Positions 48,255 through 62,332 are shown, counted from the first letter of the stretch. The stretch: 64,000 bases of DNA from Chondrosia reniformis (GCA_947172415.1 OX359191.1:3658001-3722000); one strand, 5' to 3'. Made by a program: numbers and translations. Notes: generated from the letters alone by a model not told the origin.

Positions 48255-48651
48255 ATTGTCTTCAACACCACTCACTTGATGGCTTGTTTCTGTTTGTGTT
48301 TCACTATCCCTTGACATCATAAAAGCACACTACATGGAGAGGAGAATATTGAAAACAAATAAATCCATCAATCATACCAATACTCTATGAAATGTTGACA
48401 GTTTAATACACTGCTATGATGAGGCATGCATTATGCATGATTTATCATAAATACCTTTTTGTATCAATCTCATTAATTTTGGAAAGGCCTTTCAGATTAG
48501 CTTCTCTGTTCCTTAGTTCCTCATCCTTGTGTTTCAGTTTGACTTTGAGGGCTTCAATCTCAATACACTTAGATTCCGCTTCCTCCAGTTCCAAATTCTT
48601 AGCCTTCAGCTCACCTTCTAGGTCCTCAATCTTTATACTTTGTTCCTGCAT
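48255..48651 (-). other. Coiled-coil and Ser/Thr-rich 5' exons, right-inner
   Basis: Counterpart of 10752-11148: coiled-coil exon 48651-48455 and short exon 48329-48255, both with GT-AG borders. The frame problem between them is the same as in left-inner. Confidence 0.45.
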
Positions 48652-48915
48652 TATACGTACATACTGTAGTAAATGCATTTACATATAGGTTACTATCTAC
48701 TATACGTAGGTATAGTAAATGATTTGATATATTTAAACTAAATTTCCTTGTTCTATATAAATAGTCAACTGAACATTTGCATGTACGTATGTCACATTAT
48801 AAATACACTGTATATTTAGTATAATCCAATGGTATTTAATATTAGAAGTTTATCTCTAATTCACAGGAAAATGGAGGACTAATAAAAAATTTCTGTTAAA
48901 TTATAATCATCGCCC

Positions 48916-49083
48916 TATGTTTGAGTCTGGTATCTCTGTTGATGAACCCGGCAAGTCACTCAACCAGAGAATGAGTGAACATAAAAGAGCTGTTTCAACA
49001 ATGGATCCAAACAACTCATTAGCAGCACTTCTACAATCAACATTACACTACATAGACTGGGATGGGACCACAGTGCTACAATG
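48916..49083 (+). mobile_element. Penelope-like 3' fragment joined to adaptin intron repeat
   Basis: Reads like 63656-63822 but leaves the Penelope frame after the codons for ATVLQC and enters the polypurine repeat (CAATGT/GGAGGG). This is the right-arm image of the junction at 10,320. Small differences from the unbroken copy include Lys for Glu in the E-H-E-R-A-V stretch. Confidence 0.75.
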
Positions 49084-49742
49084 TGGAGGGTGACAGAGAG
49101 AGGTAAAGAGGAAGGGAGGGTGACAGAGAGAGGAATGAGAGGAAGGGAGGGTGACAGAGAGAGGTAGAGAGGAATGGAGGGTGACAGAGAGAGGAATGAG
49201 AGGAAGGGAGGGTGACAGAGAGAGGTAGAGAGGAAGGGAGGGTGACAGAGAGAGGTAGAGAGGAAGGGAGGGTGACAGAGAGAGGTAGAGAGGAATGGAG
49301 GGTGACAGAGAGAGGTAGAGGAAGGGAGGGTGACAGAGAGAGGTAGAGAGGAATGGAGGGTGACAGAGAGAGGTAGAGGAAGGGAGGGTGACAGAGAGAG
49401 GTAGAGAGGAATGGAGGGTAACAGAGAGAGGAATGAGAGGAAGGGAGGAAGGGAGGGTGATGGAGAAAGGTAGAGAGGAAGGGAGGGTGACAGAGAGAGG
49501 TAGAGAGGAAGGGAGGATGACAGAGAGAGGTAGAGAGGAATGGAGGGTGACAGAGAGAGGTAGAGGAAGGGAGGGTGACAGAGAGAGGTAGAGAGGAAGG
49601 GAGGGTGATGGAGAAAGGTAGAGAGGAAGGGAGGGTGACAGAGAGAGGTAGAGAGGAAGGGAGGGTGACAGAGAGAGGTAGAGAGGAATGGAGGGTGACA
49701 GAGAGAGGTAGAGAGGAAGGGAGGGTGATGGAGAAAGATAAA
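49084..49742 (-). repeat. Polypurine repeat (on +), right-outer adaptin intron 7
   Basis: The longest of the four arrays (about 660 bp), abutting the Penelope fragment on one side and about 70 bp from exon 7 on the other. Confidence 0.92.
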
Positions 49743-50516
49743 AGCAAAGAGAGAGTACTAGAGAGGTGACAATTGCTCTCATGACACTACTTAATGACAA
49801 CATCCAAACATACCTCTTTTGTACAATGAGGTTGATGTTTCTCAAAGCTACATACTGTATTTCTGGCTGTGATGAGAGGAGGGTCACAAGGGGTGGGGCT
49901 AGCTTACGGTTTAGCGAGTCCATGTAGCCAGCATCAGATGGAATGAACTCTGCCATCCTCATCAGCACCTTCACAGCCGATAGGACAACAGCTGCATTGG
50001 CATGTGACAGTCGAGGTGTCACACGCTCACAAATACTACAAAATGAGATGGTGCTTCAGTGACAGGTTTGTGACAGACTAGCACACATACATACACTACG
50101 TACATGCTATCTAGTTGAGGAGCGTAAGCATACGTATATACATATTTATAAAATGACCCAGAATATGTTATGCAACCATTCTGGTGGCTAAAGGCTATAT
50201 ACATACCTACGTACATAATGAAGCAATAAATGAAATGGTTGTCTTGAATTATTCACAGTACACAGGTGTGCTGATGGCATTGCAGTGTGAGTGCAGTGGT
50301 GGTAGATGACTCACGCTTGTGCCTCCTTGTCATCCTTTGGAGAGTAGTTTCCGACCGAGTCTAGTATGAATACCTGTCCCCACTCGGTACACTCGTTCAG
50401 TGCAGTGAGCAGCTTGTTCACAGAGGGAGTATCCAGGTCTGACAGTGCAGCTGCACTCTGAGAGGTCTCACTGATTTCTGTCAGTGCAGCCACAGCATTG
50501 GCAACCACCTACACCA

Positions 50517-50705
50517 AGTGACAGAATGGACGAGTGACAGAATGGACCAGTGACAGAATGGACCAGTGACAGAATGGACCAGTGACAGAATGGACCAGTG
50601 ACAGAATGGACGAGTGACAGAATGGACCAGTGACAGAATGGACGAGTGACAGAATGGATGAGTGACAGAATGGACGAGTGACAGAATGGACGAGTAACAG
50701 AATGG
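50517..50705 (-). repeat. 16-bp minisatellite in adaptin intron 5, right-outer
   Basis: About 12 copies of the unit seen at 8798, making it intermediate in length. Confidence 0.9.
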
Positions 50706-51712
50706 ATACAAGTATTGTAATAGAGAATAGCTAGAAGCTACACAAGTGAGAGATTCAAGTTGGCATCTTACCATTGGGTTTGAATCAGACAACATTTCCT
50801 TAAGCAGCTCAAGGAAGCCCTGGTCCTCCACCATGCTCGAATTGATGTCATACAGCTGGGCAACACACACAGCAGCTGTCTTCCTGACATAAGGGTCCTC
50901 ATCCTGTAAGACAACCAAACATGCTACATAGGTACATGTCAGTAAGATCAAGGGTACCACATATGGACCGGTTACAAGTAACATCTGAATAAGTAAACTC
51001 ATTGACAATATACTTGGAGTGTGTACAGTTATTCGTGGACCCCCACCAGGGCTGCATAGAGGGGCGGGGCAGCCCTACCTACCTTAAGACACTTCCTGAG
51101 CGGTTCACAAAGGTACTCAGTAATCTTGTCCACCCTGATGCATCCCATAGTCCTCACAGCAAGAGCTCTGATGAGTGGATTGGAGTCCTCACAGTCCTAT
51201 ATACGATATGTGTACAGGAGGAAGCGGGCATTTTTCTGATTTACCTATTGAACTAATCTCTGAACTAAAAATGGCAGCTAAATAATGGTTATTCACATTT
51301 CAAACATACATACCTATAATACATATTGATGTCCATGCAGGAGGTGTAGAAAGTACTTTCTATGCCATCTTGATATATTTAGGAGTGGCACGTGAGTGTA
51401 CCACACGTACCTTGGAGAACGTGTTCACAGCCAGAATTGCAAGGTCAGGCTGAGATTTGGCATAGTTCATGATGTAGAGGTAGACAAGCTTCTTTAGCTC
51501 AAGATTATCTGTCTGGGTGCAGTTCACCACATCAGGAAACAGAGAACTACAGAAGATACAACACACTAAATGTAAAAATTGAGCAACTTTCAACCAATCT
51601 CTTGATTATTGTAGAACCTGAGCCAACGTAATTATTTTAATTTTAAAGTGAGTGAATATGTAACAACTTGCCCAAAGTCAAAGAATCCAAATCTGGTCAA
51701 GAGGAAGATTAT

Positions 51713-52075
51713 CAGGGCCGGCGCCTCCGGTGCGGCTGCTACGGCCATGGCCATGACTTTTTACACTTCAACTTAAAATTTTAAAATAGCTAGCTACTGT
51801 TGCCACAAGGCAGAATAGAATTACTAGACTATATTTTAATTGAAAAGTGTAGTAACTATTCTACCATAAGTCATTAGTAGTGCACTTACGTACGCAGCCA
51901 ATATATAGGTGCCTATTCCCTTAGGAAATCGAGTTGATCCACGAATCGACACACGTCGCGATTGAAGACAGCCATTTTGGTATGGACACGTGTGGACGTT
52001 AAAATGGCCGTTTCCGTTTATATTATATTCATGAATTCAGGCCGTACCACTCTAATTTTGCTTTCTCCGGGCCTG
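51713..52075. mobile_element. hAT-like MITE (363 bp) in adaptin intron 2, right-outer
   Basis: Inverted copy of 7428-7790, identical in length and position in the gene. The termini on + read CAGGGCCGG at the left and end CCGGGCCTG at the right. Confidence 0.75.
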
Positions 52076-55000
52076 ATTAGAGGTTCATTTTTCATTATAA
52101 ATTGAGGGGTTTTAATTCATTGCGTGACATTTACTAATAACAGACTCTTAGTCCTAAAGGTTCTGTAATGTTTCTCATGCAGGATCCCTGAATGACCAAA
52201 TATATTTTTTCCTGTAAATTTTCAATTATCTAGCTCACCAATCTAGGAGCTAAAAATAGCAGCCAAACAATGATTAAACCGCTCGATCACTAGTACGTAC
52301 CTAACGTCTTTGCCAACTGTCATGTTAGCATTGATCTTCTTGACCGCCTCCTTCTTCTTAATCTTGTTGTCTCCTTGGAGATCAGCTTTAAGCTCGGCAA
52401 GCTCACCTGGACGAGAGAGAGAGAGGAGTGCTCTCATCCCATGCTGTTTATTTCAACACATCTTCAGACGAGTTTAAGGAGATATATCTTGATTAGAGAT
52501 CAGGTCGGTTACTGGAGTACCTTTCTTAGTCGTAGCAAAGTACTTGGCGTCACTCATCTTCGATCGCTCTTCCTCGTCTTCGTGAAGAAACGTACCGCAG
52601 TGCGACTTAACGTTAAAAAACGCAAACACAAACTAATGCTAACGGTGCTTATCCCTTTTTGTATGGCTGGGCATGCATATGTGGTGTATATGTGTATGTA
52701 TCTGTATATGGTTAAGGGATAAAATTACAAAGCAAATGTCTACCTAGGAAAAGGTTATTAAATATTTTGGATACACTTGATGATCCTTGAAGATTGCAAA
52801 TATTTTGGGTTTGTCCTCATTGTCTACAACAGAGTCATACCATGCCTCCTGTCTCTTCTCGTCCACTGGTGGAGGCTTACTCAAATCCTAATTCCCCTTT
52901 ACAAACCTTCCTGTGATCACCTTGGCTTGGTGGATATGCTTGAAGTCACCATGGGAAGGCACTCGAGGAGAATATTGATCATTTGCTGAGTAGGAGGCCT
53001 CAGAAGCAAAATAGATTCCTTTGCCATAAATAGCACCTTTAGAAAGACAGAAAGTAATTTCTTTAAATGACATGTCTGGTCCAGCGGAGAAGAAGAAAAC
53101 TTGTATCCTCACTAGGTTTAGTTCCCTATATAGGCCTTTACTCTAAAGTAGATGTAGTATCTAAGAAAATGGTGTTATTACATTTACTTACCAACATTTT
53201 CACCTGCCATTCAATAAGGAAATCCATTTCTGTTGATGCTCTTTGTGACTTCTCCTTTGCAGCCATGATACAGAGTTCGCTCAACAGTCACATCACTGAG
53301 AGAACGCCGTAATGCTTCAAGGTTTGTCTTAAAAGCTGCCCACAAATGTGGGTTTTGAATTCTTTCTATTTTCTCAATTTTTGACCAAGGACGGTTCATC
53401 CCTGATACGTTAGTGTCCTTTGGATGCATGGAACGGCAGAACTCCTTCTCAACCTCTTGGTACTCCTTGTCATTGGGATCCAGTTGAAAGGATACAAAGT
53501 GGTCATTCTTCAATGCTTCATAATCCATAGGATCCCAAGATAATGGATAGTCTACAAAATATAGTCATTTCATTAAGTATAGGAAGGTGCTTAGATTGAA
53601 ATAGACATCTTCACATAGTGGGAGATTTTGGTGGGAGAATATTTTCACAAATTTCATGGATAAATTGCAATTCATCAAAATATTTAGTATATATATAAGG
53701 GCAACTGCAGCACAATCTGAATGATTTCAGCAATAAAAGCATCAAATATTCCTGTACTTTGGCCATATATTTTGTAAAAAATATTTCCAAGACTATATAT
53801 ACAGTATTTTCCCTCAATCATAAGATTTGACACTAATAGATTTTCATTAGGGTCTGTTTATCATAAAGACCAACACTCAATATTAAAAAAGCTATTAACT
53901 GCATCTATTTACTATTTACTAATGACATGTACGTACATCATCATTGGCCTATGAGTATAATGCCATTCACAAACGGGAAAACTTAAAACTAACCTTCATT
54001 GACACTAGTCCTTTTTATGCAAACATTTGGAAGTTCTATCATCCTCTTTAGATCAAAAGTCACATGCCTATCTTTGAAATGGCCATCGATCTGGCGTCTA
54101 TTTCCCTCTTTATATGACATTTCTATCCGTAGATTGACTTCAGGAGGATAGCTTAACCATTCTCCTTCTTCTTCTTTCTTGTAGTACCATTTAATTGTTG
54201 AATAAAGCTGGTCCATTTGTCGCTTTTCTTTTTGTCGCTCAGTAATTCTAGCAATTGAGCTGTTAAGGCAAGCAATAACCTCCTTGACATCTTCTCTAAG
54301 ACCCTTTACTGAGATGGGGGGTTTGGTCTGATTGATCTCCAACTTAATATGTGCCTTCTCCGCTAATTGATATAATTCAGTGATGTAGTTTTGGGGAAGG
54401 CTTGGGAGAGCTTCTGTCGGAAATGTTTCATTTTGGTTATTTGGAAAGTTGATATCTCCAAAGAATGCTTCAAGGTCACTTTGAAATTTACCTTGGTAGT
54501 GTGTCAGCGCATGGTCTGAGGAAGCATAGATGGTTATCTTGACCTTTGCACCCAGAGGAGGCAGATCATTGGGGAGTGGCTCAAATTTAGGCTTTGGGAG
54601 GTCTAAAGTTGCAACTTCATCATCTTCAGTTTCAAAAGGATCCCCATCTGCAGAATCATCAGATTCTATCTCAAAAGGGCCTCCTATAACAAGGCTTTCC
54701 AAAGGTCTTACCATCGGCTGTTCCTTTACAATGGAAGAATAAACATCCAGGACTCCAATAGAAGAATGTACGATTCTGACATTCCTCGGGTTGGTAAATT
54801 TCTCATTTCTGATGACTTTAAAGACTGTGGTTGCAGCATCTCTACTGTTAAATTTGGGTATAGCTGGAATAGAGATACTAACGCAACCTTTGCTATCAGC
54901 TGCTTTAAGCAGTGATTCAATACACTGCCCCATCTGGGCCAGGTCTTCTGGTCATCTGAAGTGGAAGACATGTTTAAAAGAGCAGTCAGCAGGGGCTGGA

Positions 55001-55569
55001 CTGGCTAGGAAGTCACCAACTGCGACTGCATTGTTAATGGTCTGAGCTTCACTGTCGCTTATTATGTGAACAACTGCATCTGTATCATGCTCACAATCAA
55101 GTCGTCCTTTCACTGTGCTAAATGTCAAATTTCCAACCTTTTTAGAAGCTAAGGTTTCATTAACTAGGGAGACTCTCAAGGCATATTCAAAGGCCTCCTT
55201 TACCTTCTCATCAAAGGCTACAAGGAAGATGCTTTGAATAGAAGTGCTATCCTTGTGACTGTGACAGTAAGTGATGGCAGAGCGCACTATATTGAGAGCC
55301 ACTTCCTTGGGAGAGAGCCTCAAGTTGCCCGTTTCTATTCCAGGAAAAGCAATAGATTCAGCATTTTTAAGATCAGCCTGTTCCATTATCTACCAAACAA
55401 CATCCTTCAAGTCCTATAATGCAAGAAATACAAATTAAGTACTGGCATATGTATGTACAGATACACTTGTGCATATACCGTATAGCAGAAAAGTTTGACA
55501 GGGATTTTAATTTGTTGGTTAGGTATATAGTCATGACTTCGTTGGGGGTAACTACAACATATTAGTGAT

Positions 55570-55751
55570 ACTATGAGAGGAATGGGAGTGGTACAATGAG
55601 AGGAATGGGAGTGGTACAATGAGAGGAATGGGAGTGGTACTATGAGATGAATGGGAGTGGTACAATGAGAGGAATGGGAGTGGTACAATGAGATGAATCG
55701 GAGTGGTACAATGAGAGGAATAGGAGTGGTACAATGAGAGGAATGGGAGAG
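55570..55751 (-). repeat. 23-bp minisatellite in PARP intron, right-outer
   Basis: About 8 copies of the 23-bp unit, directly beside the piggyBac-type insertion. Confidence 0.9.
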
Positions 55752-55766
55752 CTTATTACAGTTGGT

Positions 55767-57050
55767 TTAACCCTCTGACCCCACGCCCTATTCGATTTGT
55801 CCCAAAAAAGGGACAAATTTCAAGAATTTTTATTGACGCCGTATAACTTCCTATTAAAACGGGATTTTCCCAGTGGTTTAAGAAAAGGATGATCTAAAAT
55901 CGTAATGTAGGGTTTACCTCTAGAGTACACGTGGTCCACAATACTAAGAGAGGAAGTTAAAGTTGATTTTATACGCATTTTTCCGCATATTATACAGTAT
56001 AACTTTGTTTACGCAATAACAAAATGGCGTCGATACCCGAGCAATTCCGGAAATCAAGGACGTTTTATTAGACTAAAGAAGTGACAAACTTTTCAGATGT
56101 AACGAAATTATCTTAGAAAGTAATGGTGAAAAAGATGATAGCGATTTTGAGTTGCAAAGAGGAGGAAATTCTGAAAACGATTGTCATTTGACCAATCAAG
56201 AAATCTGTGACCTCAGTATCCTTGATTATTTGGTCAGAAAGCCTATACGGTGAGCGATTTCCTTGCTTTCCTTGTCATGCTTCCTGAGGTATTAGTAGCG
56301 AAGGTGAAATCGATTTGAAATGTTCGTTTTTATATGTTAATATTGCCGAAAAATTGGGGATATTTCCTCTGAATTTTCTGACAGTGAGATGAATGACTTG
56401 TGGGGACACATCAATGGATTCAACTGATTATGATGATGGTAATGATGATAATGCGCAGGGAATTATACACGTGAATAGTAGTGTAGAAAAGTTGGTATGC
56501 CAGTGACAGTTAAACGTTTTTTCCCAATGAGACAACAGGAATCAAACAGTAGGCATTTTTATCCACTACTTAAGTTACATTGTGAACAACATTAAATATA
56601 AGCCTGTACATAATGTTTAATTTGTAAATATAATTACACATTAAACTTCCAAAAATTGTGGTTTTGGTAGGCATTTACATTTTGCTATCTTATTCTTTCA
56701 ATTTTTTATCTAATCCAAATTCCTACATTAGGATTTTAGTATGAAAGATAATAAACAAACTGAGGAAGTTTCAGGTTCCTAGCATTCATCTAGAGTCCAG
56801 AAAAAAATCTTAAATATTGCGAAGGAAAATGGCGTCAGTATTTGAGCCGTATTCAGCCTCATTTTTGAAAATCAACAATACGAATTTCTTAACTAATACA
56901 ACTAAGGAATAGCTATATGTATATTCTAAATATTCAAAAAAGAAAAACCCGAATATGTTCTTTGGTTCTCTTGTTATTATCCGCTAAATATTAACAAAGT
57001 TGAAATATTTCTGTCGGCCATTTTCGTATACGGTGGGGTCACAGGGTTAA
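55767..57050 (+). mobile_element. piggyBac-type element (1,276 bp) with TTAA target duplication
   Basis: The insert 55771-57046 is flanked on both sides by TTAA, the piggyBac target. The other three copies have a single TTAA at this place. The termini are inverted repeats: CCCTCTGACCCCAC at the left and GTGGGGTCACAGGG at the right. Inside on +, ATGGCG near 56023 opens a short frame that soon stops, followed by an acidic stretch (ESNGEKDDSDFE) like the N-terminus of piggyBac transposases. The catalytic DDD region is absent, so the element is non-autonomous or internally deleted. Confidence 0.88.
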
Positions 57051-60000
57051 TGACAGCTTATGCATGTTAGAATCTTTTTATATACACACATGCCTGCAAT
57101 ATACGTATTTCAATTACTCACTGGAACAGTGTCTGAGGAAGTGTTTTGTGGCAAGATGGCATGAGCCACAAACTTGGCAGGCAGGTTAGGAGACTCAATC
57201 ATGACCACGTCCCCTTCATGCAGTACCCTGCTTGCCTTTACATCATTACACTTTCCTTGTAATGTAGGGTCTGCGTCGCTGAGAGCTTTGGAAATATAAC
57301 CTGACTTAAGAGTTAAGTTTCGGTTTGTTGAGCTCACCAAAACATCAGCCTGGTTGTAAGGGAAGAAAAGTAGCTAAACTATAGGTACATTAAAATACTC
57401 CATACATCTGTATGTGTATTTCAGCTTTACATATGCACATACCAAATAGAATTTTGTCTAAAAAGGAGGAGAGAAGGAGAAATTTTAACTGTGTTAGACT
57501 TATCATTGTCTTTCAATTTGTAAGGAAGACTCACGGGATTGAAATGTCTAATAACAAAAGAGTTGCCAAAAGACATTCGATCAAAAGTCAAAAAATGAAC
57601 CACACAATGATACTTGAATAGGCTGAATATTAATCCATGATGATCAGGAGTGTCCCACACTAAACTACTTATACATACATGATATGTTTACATTGTGATT
57701 TTGCTATGTATACGTACATTGACTTTACAAATGTCTTCCTCGATGATGCTAAACTTATCAAGAAACACTCCAACATTACCAAGGCCTTCCTTAGGGAGCT
57801 CTGGAATGGGAACACCTGCACCAATGCGCCCAATCAATGCCTCTTTGAAGAAGTGAGTTATATTGTCTTTTGCAAGTAGTACTATGAAGACCGATTCAAT
57901 GGAAACACTACGGTTTTGAAGAAATTCCAAGATTGTAGTTACCATAACCTCGGCGCATATTTCAGGTGGACACCGAAATACTCCAGTACTGATAGCTGGT
58001 AGGGCAATGGATTGATATTCTCTTGATTTTGTAAGAGAGTTTTTTACAGCATCTCGTAGCCAACCTCTCTTAACCTGCTCTGGTTTTTCACTCTGCCATC
58101 TTGGCCCAACCACATGAACAAGTGCCTTACATTTCAGGTTGCCCACTGCTTCCATCAACACAGCTTCTCCTACTTTTAGTTTGCCATGCTGAAAGATATA
58201 TTCACTAGATTTCTGCTGGATTATGGGTCCCCCTCTGAGCAGTATTGCCCTGGCTAATCCTCCACCATGCTTCAGTTCTTCGTTGGCTGCATTGACTATA
58301 ATATCAGTCCGCATCTCAGTGAGGTCTCCAGTCACAAGAAATACCTTCTTATTCTGACCAGGTATGTAACCAGAAAACAAGATTTTGTGTTTTAATTCAA
58401 CCAGTTCGGGAACTAAACCCATCTTTTGGGAATGTTCAGCCTCATTTATGATTACCCTAACCTTGTTCTTTTCCTCAAATGCTGGTATAGTGCCTGCAGC
58501 CCTACCTTTTGGGTCCAGTAGAAGCTTAATTATGCCTGGACGCAAAAGAAAGAAGTTCACCTTTGGTAACTGCTCGAGTGCTTCAACTATTCTTTCTCGA
58601 AGAGGTTTTAGTACATTCTTGTGTCCCGACAGGTGAATGACTTTGTCCAAGTTTGTTACTGTGATTTCCAAATTGTGTTTACTGGCCTCAGCTCTTATCT
58701 GTTGCCATTTCTCTGTTTCTTTCAGCATTTCCCATTTTATAAGAGACGTGAGAACGGATGCCTCATCAGCATAGGCCTTCTCAAGGAACTTCATTATCTT
58801 TTCTTTTGCTGCGAGTACATGATGCCTCTCTCCCCAGCTATGACTATTTCACTTTGCGTCTGCTTCAAATGAATGGGCTCATCCACCAAGACCCTCTGGA
58901 ATTTGTCCCAGGATGGGCCAGCAACAAAAGAGAAATCCTCTTGGATATCAATGGATACAGCAATAAAGGTTTTCTGCAATTGAGCTCCCATTTCTGCTAC
59001 TTCTTCCTTACTTTCTGAAGCAAGGAACAAGTGACTGAATGATGATTCATCTGGAGGCACTTTATATTCATCATTTGTGAAGACAGAGACCACCTGATTG
59101 TTTGACAAAGCAAGTGTCTGCCTCAATCTCCTTCTTCCAGCTATAGTAGTCAGAAACGCTATTACTTCAGGAGGCAGTTTCACCAGCTTTCCCTTTACCT
59201 TGCAATTCCTCAGAGCATCTGTTGCTTGGATACAGGATTTCTCAGTTCCTTGACAAGTGACCTCTCCAGAAGTGACATTCAGAAGGAAAGTAACTCCAAA
59301 TCTGCCTTGCAAGTCTCTCTTAAGGTTGCTAGCCTCAAAATAAGCAGTGTGAGCTAGGGGCAGAGAAATGGTTTGTGATATAATACCATGTGGCTTCACA
59401 ACTTCCACAAGTCTAGCTGAGCCATTTTTTACTATGGCAGCTTTACCAACCAAGACTATCAAATTCCCTTCAAAATACACTTTAAGAGATGAGGCATCAT
59501 CAGCTTCTAATTTTCTTGCTATTTGTTCAGCTTCCGTCTTGGCAGCTTGTGGAAAGGGTACTTCCAATTGGCTAAATCCATATTGAAAGTCTTCTGCAGC
59601 TGTTTTGCAATCCATGCGCCATCTTTCATCTGGTTGGTAGCATCCGATTGGTCTAATGACTATGTATGTGCTATCAACTATGGCCACAGCATGCAACTTA
59701 AAAAGCTTAATATTAAGCGGATTCAGTCTGCCTTTCAAGAAGGAAGCCACTCTCTCATTCAAGGGCAGCTTCACTCTGTATCTCTCATCCTTACAGACGT
59801 ACAGATCTGGATAGTTGATTTCAGCAAACATTGGAGCTTCTTCAGTGGAGGATTCACAGCAGACACTTCTCACATTAAGAATGTCTAAATAGAGAAGAAT
59901 GAATATTCACAGTGATAATCAAACCACAATATCTCATCTCATACAAAGAGGAAAAAAACATAAAAAGGTTACCGGTCACCCCATACCATGCTTTATGAAC

Positions 60001-62332
60001 ATTTTCCATTTAAAATATTGTCAATTTTAAATGGCTTTAAATCTTGGTAGTCTACATGCAATTGTAGCTCAGTTGCAGAGTTAAGATGGCTAATTTAAAG
60101 CTAGTAGTCTTGGATTCAGCCACCAAGAGTTGGTTCTCTTTCATGTTTTTCTTCTAAACAGATATGTATGTATCTATTAAACATGTAGTTTCTTGAACTA
60201 GGTGCATGTACAGTACCTACAGCCATGTACACATTTACAATGTGTCAGTATGTGTTCATTTACCTTTAGGATTCTCCACATTCACAATGATATTGTCTCC
60301 TTCCAGAGTCACAGAACAGTCAATTTTTTTCTTGAGCAAACTAATCTGAAGACTGTTATCTTTGGCAGGCTCTGAAGTTAACCAAGTGACTTGCAAAGAC
60401 TTGACTTTACCCAAGAGAATGGGATTACGATATACTTGCGGTAGCAGTGGCTGAGTTGACATCTTCTTCTGCCATTTTGAAAAGTTATCTATACAAATAT
60501 AATTGACATATAATAAAAACATGTCATGCAGGAATATTAGCTATCATTTTACAAATGTACCTTGCACAGAGGAATCAAAAAACATCACTGCATTATCGCT
60601 GTACAAGTTAATATCAAAGTCTCCATTAACGTGACTTAGCCCTGTTGCGTATTCAACAAATCTAATAAAACGTTCCAGTTTCATTGTATGAGCTTGTGGT
60701 AGGTTTGGAATTAGCATTCCAAATCGATAGTCCTCATAGGCTGCAGTAGGAGGTACCAGTGAAGGGTACACTGTATGACCAAGTGATTCAATAGGTCTCT
60801 GTTCCCTAACAACCTTCCTTGCATCTACATAAATAAATCAATAATTAGAATATTAAGTGGAAAACATAGCGATGTATACAACAAAGAATGTGCATAGACA
60901 TGATACACTACATGTGTTAGATAATCGCAATCAGTTGAAAGGATTGCTAAAATCAACATGAAAATCAATTTTTAATACATTGACTTAAATGGAGATATCA
61001 GAAGTCCTTAATGGTCCTCAACAGTCCGCTCAGATAAAAGAGGAGTGCATCTTCATTGTAAGCAACAAGCAACAATCAACTACAACAATACATATACGTA
61101 TAAGATCCACTGACCTTCAAAAGATAAGAACTTGACAAACACCAATTTCTCCAAAGGTCTCCAGCTCCGTATCTGAAATTTACAGCCGGGTAATAAATTG
61201 TGGATTATATCTCCAATCCATTCTTTTTTAAATTTACTGCTATTCCAAGTCAGTTTTACAATATGTAGCCCAATGTTTGACTGACTCAGATTGGTAGTAG
61301 CTAATGACTTGCTCCGAGAAGGCGTAGTCTTTTGTGGTGTTCTGACTTGAGGACTAATGTGGGAGAGCTCTCTTGGTCTTTGAGGTTTGTGTATTGGGTC
61401 ACGGGTATCTACATCCTGAAGAGACTGGGTATCTGGGGCAGAAGAAGTGCGCTGTGAAGACTGAGTGCTCTTTAGTGGAGTAGAATTGAATGAAGATTCA
61501 ATTCCGGAGGCTTTTGTGTGAGGCAACTTCTGTAAAATTGTTGAAGGGGACTGTACAGCTACATTAGATTGAGGACCCTTAATGTTACTACAAAAATTGT
61601 AAGATGAAAAGTCATCTTGCTCTGACAGAGAAGTGTTAGAGTTGACATCCTCTTGTAGTGACCTTGTAATCTCTCCAGACCTATGCTGTTGCTGGGGAGA
61701 TAATGATGAGGTCTTAACAAAGGAGGTCCCTGGCTTTGGCTAACTCTGGTTGGATGAAGCAACTTGCGATTCACTTAGAACAGGTGAACTCTTCTGAGTA
61801 GCTTCAGATGGCACATTAACATAGTCATCCCAATATGAATGCGGGGATGATTGTGTGTCTTGATCAACAGTTACAAATGATTTGAAAGACGAAGGGGTAC
61901 TTATGCTTTTTAGTACAGAATCATCTTCATCAGTGCTATCAGAATATCCAGTAATGTTGATATTTACTGGAATTCCTCCAAGTTGTAAATTTTCAGGGCA
62001 GCTTTCTACATAGTTGATAAAGAGTTAAATAAGCTGTCACTGTTAAAGTTACATCACATATTATATTTATACACCTTGTACATAAAACACAGTGTCCATA
62101 CACAGTACGTAGATGTGTACATACCTGAGTCAAGTTCACAAGTGACCTTGGCTCAAATTCTTTCTGTGCTATTTTCACGGACAAGTATAATTTCCCGTTC
62201 AGGGATCATTGGTAGTTGCGCTTTAATGAATGCTTGAATATCACCATCTGATACTTGCTTAAGGTGACCAGAGGTTGTAGTGATGATGATATAGGAACCA
62301 GACATCTCATCCATACGAAGCGTACGTAGTAG

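Larger units (their letters stand above)
49814..52557 (-). pseudogene. AP-1/AP-2 complex subunit beta (beta adaptin), right-outer copy, truncated after exon 7
   Basis: Exons on -: 52557-52521, 52406-52301, 51546-51411, 51196-51083, 50903-50772, 50508-50315, 50035-49814. Lengths equal those of left-outer exon for exon, the frame is open throughout, and it encodes the first 313 or so trunk residues. The gene is cut at the same point as left-outer, by the repeat-Penelope junction at 49,083. It carries the hAT-like element in intron 2. Confidence 0.9.
1..60824. repeat. Giant inverted repeat (palindrome), axis near 30,955
   Basis: The left arm reads on + what the right arm reads on -. Position 1 matches the complement of about 60808, 13338 matches about 46067, 27264 matches 34309 and 28062 matches 33847. 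Exon lengths in the two arms are nearly all identical. The arms differ by single-base changes, small indels and several large events: a 1,043-bp duplication near 17113-19197 (left only), a deletion removing the adaptin hinge (right only), an extra 0.3 kb at 27394-27710 (left only) and a piggyBac-type insertion at 55771-57046 (right only). The right arm continues past 60,824, where its partner lies outside the window. Confidence 0.95.
52744..62332 (-). pseudogene. PARP14-like macro-domain ADP-ribosyltransferase, right-outer copy (least damaged)
   Basis: Exons on -: 62332-62125, 62005-61115, 60824-60561, 60488-60264, 59884-57718, 57349-57122, 55413-53994, 53551-53192, 53036-52744. This copy lacks the extra A and extra T frameshifts of the inner copies and has a full-length exon set of about 2,000 codons. 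That makes it the best guide to the ancestral protein. The stops common to all copies remain: TAG 61742-61740 in the Ser-rich linker, TAA 58796-58794 between the RRM/KH and macro parts, the TAG near 55391 in macro 2, TGA 54954-54952, TGA 53213-53211 and TAG 52890-52888. The intron between the two macro-2 exons has grown to 1.7 kb through a piggyBac-type insertion. Confidence 0.87.

Noticed and set aside
1-60824. Palindrome as a simple chimeric-read or hairpin-adapter artefact
   Set aside because: Such artefacts give near-identical arms. Here each arm has private insertions, deletions and duplications, including a TTAA-flanked transposon. Misplaced haplotypes remain possible, so this is only a partial rejection.
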